Assembly (NCBI GenBank): GCA_019633425.1
Contig: WSUB01000052.1
Location: 124,001 to 188,000 of the forward strand
DNA length: 64,000 bases
Source: Tulasnella sp. 424
Lineage: Eukaryota > Basidiomycota > Agaricomycetes > Cantharellales > Tulasnellaceae
Reading direction: 5' to 3'
Below the pieces are notes generated by a model, which searched no databases, was not told the DNA's origin, and saw only the letters and a program-made list of their open reading frames with translations. Made by a program: the position numbers and the translations under genes. How positions within the stretch are numbered: position 1 is the stretch's first letter; each line of letters opens with the position of its first letter. This document shows positions 43,021-57,291 of this stretch, piece by piece.

Positions 43021-46000
43021 ACCTCCGCGCGCTATTCTGGGGGTCCCCTCAACATCTTTTCCCGTGGTTTCGGTGCCGCGGCCGGGCACGCAGACCCATT
43101 CTCTCGTTCGCCCGGCCTGCCAATCCCGCTCCTAGCCGAGCCCTTCGTGGTAGCGGATATCATGAAACAGGAAGATCAAGGGGTAGGTTGCACGATCTTG
43201 GTGGAGATGTGCGTGAAATCATTAAACAGAAGTAAGAATTGTACGCTTGCTGTACTTTTATTACCCCATGTATATCTATATACCATTTAATTTTCAATCG
43301 TAAATCAACTTGGACAGAACTGTTTATTCGGAGCGAGAATTAGGCGCCCCCGGTTCCGAACACGCGTGTGCATGTGGCCATGTGAACGACCAAGCTTGCA
43401 AGCGTGTCGAGTCCTGCCCCATCTCGACATAAAACCACTACCGAGAAGAACATGTCTCGAGCACGTTAGCGTGTGCTTCTCCCTTCTCCCTCCTTCGATT
43501 GACATCTCGACCTAAAGACGGCGAGAGCATGGCGTTCCAGCCTTATTCGCTGTGCAGGAAAGTGGCAGCTCGGTTCCTCTTTCACACCAACTTCCGTAAG
43601 CCCATGAGGTCCAACGTTTTCTTCATTTACGACGGCCATTTGCTTGAGACAGTACTAGTGATACTCCAGGAATCGACTACCGGTTCCCCTCTTTCCTGGG
43701 TTGGCTCTCAAAGTCGCTCGTCAATGGCCTCCCAGACACGCAGACGCTTTACGAGAGGCTGCGTCCTAGAATCATGTTACACAGACTACATGCCTTCGGA
43801 GTAACGATTTAGGGATTCCAAATTTAGGATATTTCGCTCAGCCGCCTTGGCTCGTGAAAATGAGCAAGTATGGCTTCGTTATGTCAATACCGTTGGGCAA
43901 ACACCTCAACGAAATAAAATAAGAAGTAGGCTTTCGATGCTCTTGGCATGTCGCTTCAAGCACAGGTTCGCGAGTCTAGCCTCGTCCCCGTTCTGACCGG
44001 AATGTCAAGCCACTCCCTCCACCTCAAGCGCTCGGATGTCCCAGATAGGCAAACCACCCGTTTCAGCTATGAATCCCGAATGGTTCCGGGGAAAGCGACA
44101 TTTTCCTGATGGTCAATTGAGCTTGAAGCGTCTGGGAAGCTTTCTCTCGTCAGCTCCCTAACGTGTGTATTTACGCGGTCCCTCAATCGACCCTCCCCGA
44201 CCTTCCATCCCGGTTCATTAAGAAAGAAACCACGCGAAAAGTCGGGCCGAGCTTAACCCATTCGTCATTGGCATGCATGATTATTTGTTCCTTTCTCACT
44301 GGGCCTTTATGTAGCGTTGAGCATGTTCAAATGCAGTCCGAGGAGTGGTTTCCGGGGCCTCTGAAAGATCGATGCTTGGAGATAAGCACCGAGAATATCG
44401 GCTTGCCCTCGTTTTGGTTCCCGCCCTTTTCTAGCTTGCTTATATTCTCACCGAGGACCTTCTTGCCCTTGGGGTTCGCTATTACGACTTTACTGTCCAT
44501 GGTGGCAACTGAAGATGGTTAAGGATGGTTGATGGGAAAACGTCAGGGGCCATGTGTTTGTGTGTGCCGCGGCGCCTGATCGACGTTTGCCAGCGCACTG
44601 CACGCACTAGCTCAAAGTCTCCCCCAATTAGTAAAAGCAGAAGATAAGCCCCGAGAATAAACCCAGTCCTAGCAAACATCCAAGTTTATTTCACTTTGTA
44701 GGCCGAGCTCGATAAGATGGTCTCAGTTGCTATGTTTGTGGGCAGGCCGAGACAGTGCGTTGTCTGGATGTGCCGCGGCTAACAGACCTCAATTGATCGA
44801 GGAGTGAAACGAGGCTTACATACGCATAATGAGACATGCAAGAGGTCTTCGAAAGCGCGGTGATACCACCTCAGGAGTGCATGCTCATATATCCCCGAAT
44901 GCCGATGTCGGGCTTCAGGCCCCACTGCCCGCCAAACGCACGCACTTCAACTCCGAAGTCCGTTCCGCAGGCAGGCTGGCATGCACATGTCTCGGGCTCA
45001 TCAACCGCAATCCTTTGCGTGAACAACACCCGACTGTTGGTCAGTTACAGATTACCGGAATGTAATTATCGCAATCAAGGTTGCTGTAAAAAATGCTGTC
45101 TTGTTGTTGGTGAAGGGCTTTGCACGAATTGAATTGCGAGTGAAAAGGCGATCCGGGTTTGGTACGAACGAACCTACCACCGCCGGCGCTTCCACCTCCA
45201 CATGTGGACTAATCCAGCTCTAGTGAGCACCCTCGAAGTATGCGGACCCCGCTCGCTGTCTTTCGGTCGCCTTTACACACCCGTAAACTACGACAGGAGG
45301 CCGTGTCGACCGATTTCCCAGAGAGCGGCGTCCCACAGCAATTTTATTTTCTAGACAACTTTTGGGGATTTTCCCTCGGCTTGAAAACAGCTGGAGATGA
45401 CCAATCCCTTTTCGTCTTCTTGATTTCCCCCCGGTTGTTTTAGTGCTTCCGATCGGGGCAGGAAGAAAAGCCAGAGACAAGCTCAAGAGTAGATTCCCAG
45501 CGTCCGCCCTGAATCGACGCGCACCTGGACCCTGAAGCCCACCCGCGACTCGACCCAGCCTGCAAGTGCATCGTTCCCGGTCCCCGTCTCCTCTGTAAAT
45601 CGTTCTTCGACCACGTATCAAGCTCAACTTAGACCTTTTTCTCGTCCTCACCTTCACACGGCCTCCCCGTACCCGGAGCCGAAGGAGGAAACTTGGAAGC
45701 GAATTGTCTGGCTTTTTTTGTGACCTCCCGCGCTCCCCCTCGCCTCTCCGACTTTAGATTTCCTGGTCCTCGCTTTGACTTGTCGTCAATCGTCCCTACA
45801 TGTGCCTCATGTTTCGACCTTCTTAGTTTTATTAACCCTGTGCGCCCAGTTTCTTCAAAGGGAAGAACTTCGAATTGCTAAAGCTTTCGAAAGATTTTTA
45901 GTGGCCGGACAGAACTTACTCACGCAACGACTGCTGCAACTGGAAAGCTTTGGTTGAAAGATTGCCACCACGTGCCCTTGTACCACTTACTATCAAGCCC

Positions 46001-49000
46001 AGTTTTCATGAGTCAAGATACAGTGACGCTTTGCTTATTTTGCGGTCTTAAACCTCTGATCGACTCGAGACTTTTACGCGGTGAACGTCGGAGGTCCATA
46101 GTCTGGACTCCAACTGGAGGCTCTGCCTCAACCTCCTTATGATTCTCAGTACCTCAGAGCCTAATCACTCAGTATCAACCATGATAACGGAATTGAAGAC
46201 CGAGCCCACTCTGATAGGCCAGAGAGGTGAGCATTTCTGATCGTGGGTTCACATACGTCATCAATTACTTCACTTACTGTGCATGCGTGGTCGTGTCAAA
46301 CATCGACTCTCGCAGACGATCCTTAATTCTTGCAACCTTCTCGCCTCCTTAACACTCGAAACGTCGAGATGGCTATGCTTATCTTTATCCCCGAGCACTT
46401 CTTTCGACCATAATCACGCAATCTGTTCCCATGCCATCATTCAGTGAATGCCGTTTCGTCTTTGCTTGACTAGAAGCGGCGTTTAGGCTCGAGCGCCCTT
46501 TTCCCGCACCAGAAAATAAGTCGTTCAACTTTCAAGAAAACATAGTTTAAACCTTCTTACTACGATAACTTGTGCGCGAACGGGCAAAGAGCTTGGAAAA
46601 AAGCAGAAGCGCTCGATAAATGGTCTTTTGCTCGGTTTTCTTTGACATGTTCGCCCGAGACAAGCAGTTCCAAAAGCCACATGCGTCGAAGTCTCAGACA
46701 CGAGACCGACTGGCTGTTTTGTCTCGGGCTTGAGCTCTTTAGAATACCGATCCCCGGACTCCTAGAGTCCTGTGAAAAGGGTCCTGGCATGCACTCTTAA
46801 GCTTTGGCTGCCACCTTCTGCTGGTTCTGTGCCGAACGGCTTTGCGAGGCTCGTGGGTTGTTCCATTTTTAGAGTCCCACCCCTGATATGGCAGGTTACA
46901 ATGTACACTGATGACATGCGTTCCATGCTGTCAAACTTGCAATCCATGGCCATGTACAATGGGTGTCTGGCTAGAAGTGGAAGCTCAGGCACGCAGCGTT
47001 ACGAAGTTCTCATGAGAGAAACGTGTGGAGAACTACAGTACCTGCTTGGGACTAGCTATAAGAATTTGCATGAGTCCCGACAAAAGGCGCATGAGGTGGG
47101 AGGTAGTTGCATCCAGGTCGGAGGCTTGATAGAATCATTGAGCGCAATGGGGCAATCCAGATCGAATGGAGAACGAATTGTGATTTCTCCTATTTGCGTT
47201 GAATGTAAGTCATTATCAAGCTCTGATCGACCATGCTTTCGTTCTGCCTCAGCTAAAACACCAAATTCAGAGTCTTGATAGTCCGCTCAAGCCGGTTAAA
47301 TTGGTCCACGGATCGCCTTGGCTTCCCAGCTCATTGATCTTAATCTACTCTTTGACCAATAGCGAGGTTCGTTACATAATGGTTTCTAGAGCTTTCCATC
47401 GGGCCGTGCGTCCCGCCTTGAAGCTATTCGTATATTTAAAGAGTGTTTTGCTCACGCACCCTGCCCGGCGACCACGATTAACCCGCTCGCGGTCTGCTAC
47501 GTCATTGATCAAGAGGCCGCAATGCCTGGACTGGATACTCATGATCTTCGAAGACTCTGATTCTGCGGAGGGTAGCAGGGCTGTGGCTGTGAATGCTCAC
47601 TCGCTCTGCGTTCGCAACCTCGATCCGCTTTTGTACCTTCATATATTCGTATGGTTTTGGTATGAGTCAGAAGCTGGTCGTCTTGTTACTCCTGTTTTCA
47701 CGTCCCACAAAGTGCCTGGAGATACACATGGAGGTGCAAGATTGATTGGTTGCTAGAGAAACTAGCTTTCTCAGCTTACAGGTTCGGCACGTGCCCCATC
47801 CCTTGCATGCAGTCCTCGGATGCATTTCGCTGTTTGCTTGTCTAGCCCTTGCAATTCCGATCTAACCAAGATTTTGTCCGAAGCTTGGTGACCTTTTCAG
47901 GTCTATACGTATCGCAGTAACGGAGCAATGGAAACGATTTCGGAATAGGGACTGCTCAAGATGGTCACACACGGCATCCCGTTACTCATTCTGAACCTGA
48001 ATAATATACAGTACAGCACCATAGGCCATCTAGAAGCTTTTTGGTCTGTATCAATCGAATGATTTGCCTGGATCCTTTCTAGACTTCCCGGGACAGTTCC
48101 TTCGGGGGTGATAGCAATGTTCGAGTGCTTTATGATTATAATAGGATTATGGGGATAGTATAGATCATCTTGAGGGGGAGGTCAAGTGTGGAGGCTATGT
48201 GGCACGTTACTTGCGGAAAGGTCTCACGTCTACAGAGGCCGTTATCGTCGACCTCTTGAGTTCCTCTGATATCCTCCCACAATACGTCATAGTCCGCCCT
48301 TCTCTTTCTTCTTCGCTTTCTCACCTAGTAACTAGAAGACGCTCTCCCCAGTTTGATCTCGCAAAGCGTAGTACTATTATGCATTAGGAGGTAAGTACTT
48401 GTTGGTGACTCAGTTGACCGATGAACTGCAGCCGCAAACTCAGCAACATCGGATCCCTTTTTTAAGGTATTTCGTTCTGCAATTTGCTAGAGCTCTGCTG
48501 GCTTTTTTGTGCTTTAGCCTTAAGAACTTTCTGGGATTTCCTTAGCTTCCTGTTCGGCCGCCCGGGCCCCGCGGCACACCATCGAACCACACGTAAAGAA
48601 AATGCTGGCCGCCCAAACCTAAGAACAATAGGGGAAGAACTGCATAAGGCAGCACAGAAATCCTGGTTCGCCCGTTGGCGTGGAGAGAGGGTCGCTGCCA
48701 ATTCCGCAGCCTAATAACCGTCAACTCGGGACAGTCTTCTCGATCGGTCTGTTGGTCGGCGGACATGAGTGTGCCAAAGGGCGTTGAACTGCACTCTCTT
48801 GATTGTCCAGCCACCAAATTTCGTGCTTTCCTCGCTCTGTCGTCGAGAACGGAGCAGGTGGTTTTCGCGCAGTGATAGCTGTCGAGGATTACTTTGTCTC
48901 CAGTAAACAATGCCATAGAGCAAGCGGAGAGTCAGCCTGAGAACTTCAAATGCGAGTTTAAGCAGTGGCAGCACAGGATGTCTGGAAGAGACTTAGACTT

Positions 49001-52000
49001 TGGCTGTATCGAGACGGGAGCGCAGTCGTGGCGAGTCGCTAGCTCGAGCTATAGCGGAAAGGTGGGCGTCATATTGGATAAGAATAGCCTAATGGAACTT
49101 GTATTAGTGAGTTATTGCGGAGACTAATCCTAATGGATCGGAATTGATTGAATGCGCAACGTTCTCATGCACCTTGGTAAAGATGGGCCCGATATTGATT
49201 AGCCGTGAGGTTGAGAAGCGTTCGGAGGGAGATTCAATGCAACGCCCACAGTCTAAGTAGTCAAAACATATTTGGGTGGTGCATGATCCTCAAGAGAAGC
49301 TTGAAGTTCTGAGAGCTTGGTTGGGAATCTGACCATTGTGGACATTGAGGTTTCAATTCGTAACAACTGCGCACCCCCTATCCAGCCTCTAACACCCACA
49401 ATATTGAAGTCGTCTTGCAGCTCAATACGGAGAGAGTTGTGAAAAAACGTACTGTGTACTTTCCTTCCCATGAGATCCGCACCCTTTCGACCTATCTCAG
49501 GCGAGCCAATACTCTGGTAGCCGCATGCATACAGTCAGCACGCAGGGTCCTGCCCAAAGCGTCCCGAGAAGCTTGACCCCTTCCCTCGGTACCACGTGCA
49601 TAATGAAACGTTGGGTACGTCCTGCAACGCTTGGAAAGCATCACAGTTACAGCAATGCAAAGTTTTGGGTCGGGTATGTGATAGCGGTCAGAGGATTTAG
49701 TAAACCTGTAACCCGATAGGGGAATTTCGATGCCGTTTAACAGGGGCTCTGGACAACACCTTCGATTCACCTGAGGGTTCTATTCGGCGTACGGGACGCA
49801 CTTCCGAGCCCTGCAACGGCGGATATTCTCGACATGTCCGGTAACGAGTCAGTCGTTAAGGCGCAAGGGCGGACAAGACAGCGGCGTCAGACACAGACAT
49901 CTGCTTAGCTCGCGGTTTCCTTCGACATTGGGGATCTCGGTCGGATAAACAGTCTGCGAACTTCGAAGTTTGCGATAGCGGATTTCTCGATCCTAGTCGG
50001 ACAAATAATCCCCAGACCATGACTTCTCCCAGGCAAAACAAAAGCGACTGGAGTAGACCGCATCGCCCAAGTCTCGGCTAAAGGGCCAAACGAGTCCCAA
50101 CGCAGTTCGGATGAGCCACTCAAGCTTTTGGCAAAAGTGCGGAGCGTCAGAGGATCCCCAAGGAGAACTTTGAGAAATTCAGTGCCCTGGCTTAGTCCCA
50201 ATGGGTCTTCTCTGCTCCGTGTAGATCTCCCGATTAATTGCAAGGCGGAAGTTGAACCGATTGGTGGAGACTTGCCTGCAACCTGGACAATTGCCGCCAC
50301 CAGAATTCAACGACCTTATATTTATCTCTTAGTTGGACATAGTTGTATCTCTTCATGTCCTAATTTAGAGTCAAACCCAGTCATTAAGAAAGGGGTTTCA
50401 TGGCCCTTGGGGGTTTTTGGATGAACAAGTGTTGTCATCTTAACGCCGTGATCTCCGTGGCCTAACAACCGTCCGTTAACTTGGAAATCACAACCACACT
50501 TACCGGCATCTAGGGGAGTAGTGAGTTCAATGGAACGTTCGTTATTAGCCGTTAATGCTATACTCAGACTCATTAAGATCATTCGCATAATGCCCAGTCC
50601 AGTACTTTGCTCTCAAATTAGGGTCTGACGTCTTGAATCTGATGGATTGGTGCGTGTTCCGCCTTACTTAATGATCTGTGTCTCATTCTCTCGTCTACAG
50701 TATAAGTGAGACACTGGTAACGATACACTGCCAACCGGCGGCATTCTGTTCTGTCTGTGTGAGTAGACATCACTAGTGGACCCTGTGTCTCTGAATTACG
50801 CCCCAAGTGTTGGATTCCACTGCACCATTCGTCTTCCTGACTCACTCTGTTGGGTTGGGGGCGGCTGATGTCGCCCATGTGTCGAGCGAGAAGTCAGGTA
50901 GGCCATGTCTGAGACACCTAAGTTACAATTTGAAACTGCCACCTTCTTGTAGTTTCGGGGTCTCCCGCATCATTCCCGTTTTGGATCCCATGAGGTTCGG
51001 CTTGTCAATCTTCCGCAAACTACTTGTCTGAGTCGCCTTAAAAGCTTTGAGCAACTTCGACCTATACACTTTGTTTTTTTATTAGAGCTCGTCCTCTGAT
51101 ATTCGTTGCATGTGAGTGGCGCGTATTCCTTCGAACTCTGACCGCTTTGAAACGGCCCACGGGCTTTTCAGGTAACCATTGAATCAAAGACGGTAACCGC
51201 AGCTCGGCTAAGACAATGAAGGATCAGATTGAGGTATTTTTATTGATTTCGATTCGGGCTGGATAGGGGAACGAGACTTGACTTCTGCGGTTCTGGAACT
51301 CTCGTTTCGAGAAGCTCCAATCCCACGTCGAGGCTAATCGCCTAATCATGCTAAGGCCGTATACCCTCGGATAGATCTCATGGGACACTCCTTAATCTTG
51401 TTCCCGATCTCAGACTTCGTGCCCAATGGATGGCAAGTGTCTTAGTTTCTGGGTTGGGAGGCTTCTTCTGCCGGCCTTGCTGTTCTCCGGACTTGAGGCC
51501 ACCTTGCTCTGAAAGGAAACTGAGTATTTGGCCGTAAGATGGAACGCCGACGTGCGGGGGTCTCCGTTGACCTTGTTGGTTTCTGTGAGAATACTGTGAC
51601 GGACTGTTGCTGGGATCTCAGGTTTCTCCATGAACATAGTTTATCGAAAGAATTTCATTTTTTAAGTTACATCGGATCTGCTGTATGCTCCGAATCATAC
51701 TGCTCCCAAGGTGATTTCAAGCGACGGGTAAACCGTCCAGCGTTCATAGCAATGAAACGACCTCGCCATTAATGAGGGCGCCAGACCACTTGATAATTTA
51801 CTGGGTCACATTTTCAGTACTATGATTATATCAAGTACAATTGGCTTCTCAAAATAACACGGGCTAACGCCTTGGGTTCAGTTTGCGCATGTCAACGGCA
51901 ACTGGGGAGTGAGGTCGATTCTCTCCCACCGTCCTAAGCGCCCAGATCTTCTTCAATGAGATCGAGAGAGGTTTAAAATAAGACTTACACGGCCCCTCAT

Positions 52001-52468
52001 GCCTCCTGTATGACGTGGCCGTTCTGCTGCCATGCATGGGATTATTTGTCGCGGTACGGTGTATCATCAAGCAGATCAGTCTGACCCCTCAGCTCTCAAT
52101 TCAGCAGGACTGAACGCTTTCAGCCAGACAGCCCTCAGTCGTCGAGACTTGATTGGAGTCCCTCTCAGAGAATACTATCTGACTTGACTTTAAGTCTAGC
52201 GACAAAGCTTTGGCCTTAACGACTTGACTCCACGTCCTGCATGGTACTCCCCTTACATTTGACGCGCGAAAGACTGCTGGACCCCTTTCCACAGTAAAAG
52301 TTGCAATAAAGCACCTGCACGCTGCTCAAAACTTTATTTGACATCGGTCTGCGTCGCTCGCTTCGTTTGCACTCCTTGCTTAAGGGGATGAAACCCTGAC
52401 GGAGAAGCCCCTATCGCCGTCCGTTGAGCATGTTCGACGAGACGACCATTCACGACCTTTCATGAAGA
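43021..52468. other. 9.4-kb gene-poor stretch
   Basis: Short scattered ORFs only. None shows a protein family, reverse transcriptase, integrase or transposase motif that I can recognise, and no two adjacent ORFs can be joined into a sensible protein. No tRNA B-box with a matching A-box was seen. A short near-palindrome lies at 49968-49987 (tgcgaacttcgaagtttgcg). This may be old, mutated repeat DNA. Confidence 0.45.
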
Positions 52469-55400
52469 ATGTCAACAACGACTCCTAATTCAGCGCGCAA
52501 AACATTTAACGACATCGGGCTGAAAGATTCGAGCTTAGCTGAATGGACGAGTGAGATCCGCAAGCTCCAGTCAGAGGTTGACAGGGAAGCAGAGGAGGAG
52601 TCGAAGCGCCTGCAGGAGGAGATTGCAAGGAGCAGGCTCGAGAGGGAAAGGAGAAGGCAGTCGAATAGGAGAAGTGGACCGACTCCAGCAGATTCGTCTA
52701 CGTTTGGGAGTGCGATGAACAGTACAAGTAGTGAGTTGAGGTAGAGGGCGCTATTCGAATGCCGACTGATGACCCAAAACCCCTACAAAGCAGCAAATGA
52801 CGAAAGCCCCAAGGATACGTTCAGCACCATAGAGAAACAGAGGAATCAGAGTGATGCTCTGAAGAAGCTTATTGGGAGCAACAATGTCGTTGTCGCTTCT
52901 CCAGCCGCTCTTGCAAGGTAAACCTGTCGCTTAATTGATCGGTATCTGCTCATACTCACATCCAAATTCGGAACAGTCAGCGCGCACCTGTCAAGCCAGG
53001 AGATCAGGGTACATCTCTTGCCGCCTTCATCGGAGGAAGAGCGACCGGGCCAAAGTTGACTAAACATGCCCCTCAAGCGGACGTCAAGTTGGAAGATCTG
53101 CCAGCCGCTTACCGACCAGATTCTGGGATGAAACCTCCAACTGCGCTTACTTCGGGCGTGGCTCTTCCTGGTTTGTCGAGACCAAAGGCGTCAACCATGG
53201 CTGGTGGGTTCGGCGCGCTCGCTCCGTCACCGACGATCGCCCAACGTGCGGCAAGCCTGCCCATCGCAGAGTCTCCGAAGGAACCTCCACCAAAGACTTT
53301 TGTCAGGCCAACGCAACCAATCACTCCCCGCGTTGATAGTCCCAATCCTGCGGTCTCAGGGCACCAGGAGCTGACTCGGAAGGAAAACGTGCCGACCAAA
53401 CCTGCGACGACATCTCCCTCGACACCAACCAAACCAACTAAGCTGGCTGGATCCCCCTCTACTCCGCCTTCTTCTGGATCTGTTCCGAGTATCTTCTTAT
53501 CGAGCTCTCCATCAGGCGCCCGTAAAGTCAACACCCCTCCAGCCCTGGCACGTCCAATCCAACCTTCGCCGTCGAGCCCTCCCACATCCTTCCAGCCGCC
53601 GAAAAGTACCAACCCTTCTCCTGCTTTCCTTCGACCTCTCCCTCAGAAGGACTTAACCCCTTCACTGACTCGCCTTCAGGGGCGCGGGTTTGTCGCGAAG
53701 AGCGTCCAGGCTGGTGGTGTCAGCCGAGTTGCACCAGAGACCCCACCTTCACCAGAGAAGAAAGTTCCCCCAAGCCCAGGTGTTAAAAAGGTTAATGTCC
53801 TTGACCGATGGCCCGCAGTTGTTATCACTCCAAGCTCCTCAAAGCCAGAACTTGCACCTAAGCCAGTCCCTAACAAACTTCCGGTAAGGGATCCGTTCAA
53901 TGGCAGCCCAACACCTTCTCCCTCGGTCCCTATCATTCGACCTGCGGTTGTCTCGCGCCGTTCCAATAATGAAGTGCCATTAAACCCTCCGAACCGTTCG
54001 GATTCCCCTTCACTCGCCAAGCCATTTGCGTTGCCTGGGCTGGCTTCCGGTCGACCGCCAACCACAGAGCGGTCCACGAACGAAGAAATAACTACCACCA
54101 CATCCAAGTCAAGCTCTAATCAGCAGCCATCCGCTCCGTTAGTTCATGTCAGTCTCCTTGATCCATATCTTCCATCCATAGTTGGGTTGCTCACATCCAT
54201 TACAGCCGACAAAAGGACGCGCAAAGAAGCCGAAGAAAGCAACTTCATCCACTAGCCGACCCGAAGCAGCGCAAAAGGACAGCCGTCTTTCCGACTTGCC
54301 GCCGGATCAGTCGACGGAGAAAGAGAAGCTCGTGGAAGTCGTTCCGCCTCCAACAGGGGTTGTCCTCCCCCTCACCCCTCCAAACTCTCTGCCTCGACAT
54401 TTCTCTCCACCATTGCAGCCCACGACATCAACAGTGGATGACACCGTGGCACCGCCGCCTCCAGCGTCCTCCATCAAATCTACACCATCGCTCCCTCCCA
54501 GGCCGTCTGCTAGGGCTCCTGAAAACGCATCGAGTGCCAGCCCAAGCGTGTCTCGATTAAAGGAGGCTTGGGGTAATAACAAACCTATTGGTGCTCGTGA
54601 GGTCGGGGCGGTTGCGAACATTCGCGAATCGGAAGCTCCATCTTCAAATGGATCGGCGTTCCGAAGGGCCCTGCCTGGCTTGTCGTCCACCGAAAAAGTT
54701 CAAGTGGTTAGCAGTGGAGCAGATGAGTCGGGAAGCAGGAGGCCTTCAGTCATGGAGATCGCTCGGGGTATGGCGGAGGCTCAACCTTCCCCAATCCAGA
54801 CCGCAGCTTCCCCGGCCATTCTTATCGCTACAGAAGAGCCCGAAGTTTCGACACCGGTCGACGTTCGCTCAGTCATAGCGAATTGGGGCAAGTCGGGTGC
54901 GACTTCCTCTAAGCCTTCGACACCAGCTCCAATTGAGCTTCCAAAAGGTGATGACGATGAAGAAACCAACGACACCCAAGTTATCGATGTGAAGTCTGCC
55001 ATTGCCAGCTGGGGCCGGACCTCTCCGTCCCCGACGGTGTCATCGCCACCTCCCATCCCCCGACCGAACTCGGGCGCTCGAGACCCAGTAAAAGCAGAAC
55101 GCAGGAGATCCCAATTGCATGAGAAATACGCTTCCATGATCCTGCCTCCCTTAGCCGAGGAGAAAACCCCTGCTCCTACCCCAGTGGGGACTATCCGACG
55201 AGAGGTGTCTGAGGTCAAGACCGAGGATTCTGACGTGGACACGGCTACCAAGGATGGCACTCCACCGGAAGGAAACGGGCATCGTAAGCAGCCCTCTGCA
55301 TTTCAAATGCACCAGGCTTTGCTGGAGCACAAAGCCTTGGTTCAGCTCGTCGATCACTCACCAGATGAGAGCCCAGCGGCGCCTCCGCCCACGTCGTTAC

Positions 55401-57087
55401 CCTTTTCCGAAAGTGAACCCATCATCCGTCTAGGTAGATAGCTCTTGATTTGTTCTTGTTAGACCAATGCTGAAGAAAACTTCGCAGCCATTGACGACCC
55501 CTCCAACGAAATCGAACCGTACGACTTGTCGTCCATCGCACGTGCCGAGGACCCTTTAGCCCTCCCCGCGGATGCAAGCACAATCTCAGTGGAGACTCTT
55601 GTAGTCACTGGAAATGCGACATCGCCGATTACGACAGATATTCACATATTTTATGACGTTGAAGTGCGGGCAATAGTACATCGCTTCAAGTCGAAAGCTT
55701 CCGGTTTAGTCACTACCAGGGTATTCGGTTGGAGGGGCCGGCAGGCCGAAGTTGGTGCGATGGAGGCAAAGAAGCTGGGCGAACTGGCCACGCGATTCGG
55801 AACGTCCTTGGTGAATACCGTACCAAGCCGTGGGGTTACTTCAAAACTCACTCATCACGTTTCTAGCTTCCCTGCATCCAAGGTAGTGAACCAGTTGAGC
55901 TTGTGCGGATTCTTGGGAACGTCCTGATCACGCGTCAGGTGAGCTCTTGGGGGTTGCAGTTGTCCAGATAACGACTCTGACATTCGGGCCGTTAAGGGGC
56001 CTCGTGCGCACTGGTCACGCGAGAACACCGCTATGCACTGCGTCCGTCAAATTAAAGACGTAATATATATCGATCAAGTCGAACCGGTAAATCTTTAACC
56101 GAAATGAAAAGACAGAAAGTCTAACTTATTCGCGTACCGTAGGAGCGGAAGAACCTCTGTTCGGCATTTGCGTATGTCTGCACCGTTCTCGATGCCGTTT
56201 ATGTATTCCAAGGTCGAGGCGCTTCGCCAAAGGAAAGGGAGCAAGCGATTGAGTATGCCAAGACTCTCTGCGCCCCGGACGCGTCTCCGATAGAGTTTGA
56301 AGAGGACGCGGAAGATGAAATGTTCTCGATGGTTCTAGGTGCAGATGAACATGCGAAAGCGGATTTCTGGAGATTCCGAAATGTCGTCGATGATTGCCTG
56401 GTCAAGCTTTATCGTGTACATGGTCCATCTCAGCCAAAGGTGGGTTAACTTTGGTCGCGTAATTGGAGTTATGTACTGAGTCGGCTTCAGGTCCAGCTAT
56501 TGAACGAGGTGGCGGCTGAATGCATTGACCCTTCAGCAGTCTTCGTTCTTGACGGCACTTTTGAATTGTTTGTGATTGTCGGATCTGAAGCTCGTGGCCA
56601 ACGTGCAGATATTAAAACTGCGATCTCGGTGGCCCAGGTCCGAGGTTGTCATTTTCTCCGGAGTCCATGAGCTGACTTTGAAATATTTTCCGTAGCAACT
56701 TGCTGACCAACATGCAGCAGACCAACCTTTCACTCCCCCAGTACACGTGCTGATACTCCCGAGTCAAGTGCCGCTCGATGTCAGGGTGGGACACGTGCGG
56801 TTTATGGATGATGAACTCTTAGTGAGTGCTGGAGCTCTCCTTTGTGTTGGGGCATTTACGAATCTAGCCTCTCCCAAAAGAATGGAGGGGAAACACCCGA
56901 GCACATGAACTTGATTCCACTACAAGAAGCCCTTGATCATGTAAGTCATCGAGCTCAAGTAGGCAATCTCGCTTGGGCCTCACCTTGTTTCAATCAGTTG
57001 CGGCAAACCGCGTGGCCGAAGTCATCGCTCGACGATCCCTCGTTCCTCCCATTAGGCGTTACCCCCGACGACGTCCCCGCATTCTAG
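52469..57087 (+). CDS. Gelsolin-repeat protein with long disordered N-terminal half, 1329 aa
   Basis: Twelve exons: 52469-52730, 52794-52917, 52977-54147, 54206-55433, 55488-55810, 55867-55938, 55997-56086, 56143-56439, 56491-56637, 56696-56821, 56881-56940, 56998-57087. A charged coiled-coil start (EEESKRLQEEIARSRLERER) is followed by about 900 residues rich in Pro/Ser with AAFIGGRATGPKLTKHAPQ and repeated VDVRSVIANWGK / IDVKSAIASWGR motifs. The C-terminal 370 residues carry gelsolin-like repeats: IFYDVEVRAIVHRFK, RQAEVGAMEAKKLGELA, SEPVELVRILGNVLITRQ, then VFVLDGTFELFVIVGSEA. Fungal proteins with this layout (DUF4045 plus gelsolin repeats) are thought to bind actin. The last two exons are chosen because they give EHMNLIPLQEALDH and a natural GVTPDDVPAF end. 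Confidence 0.9.
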
Positions 57088-57291
57088 CATATGCAATCAA
57101 CTCATTAGTTTTCATTCTTGTACGTGTAATGCCCTAACGACTGTATGAATCAAATGCCATGCTTGCTTTCCCGCCGAATCCATCCGACGCCCCAAAGCTC
57201 ATTGTTCAAAACTACTAAGGCAGTCCCGAGGGTATTAGAGGGAGAAAGCCGGTTACAACCGAAAGCGCTAGATTTATGCCTCTTTGATACA

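Noticed and set aside
43021..52468. Transposon or tRNA genes in the gene-poor stretch
   Set aside because: No reverse transcriptase, integrase or transposase motif and no A-box/B-box pair could be identified by eye.
55434..55462. A 29-nt intron in the gelsolin-repeat gene
   Set aside because: Too short for fungal splicing. Using the next acceptor (55487) gives a 54-nt intron and a sensible join (LAIDDPSNE).
56868..56936. Alternative last exon of the gelsolin-repeat gene ending TTRSP
   Set aside because: Acceptor 56880 plus one more exon gives a longer, protein-like end (GVTPDDVPAF) with strong splice signals, so I preferred it.
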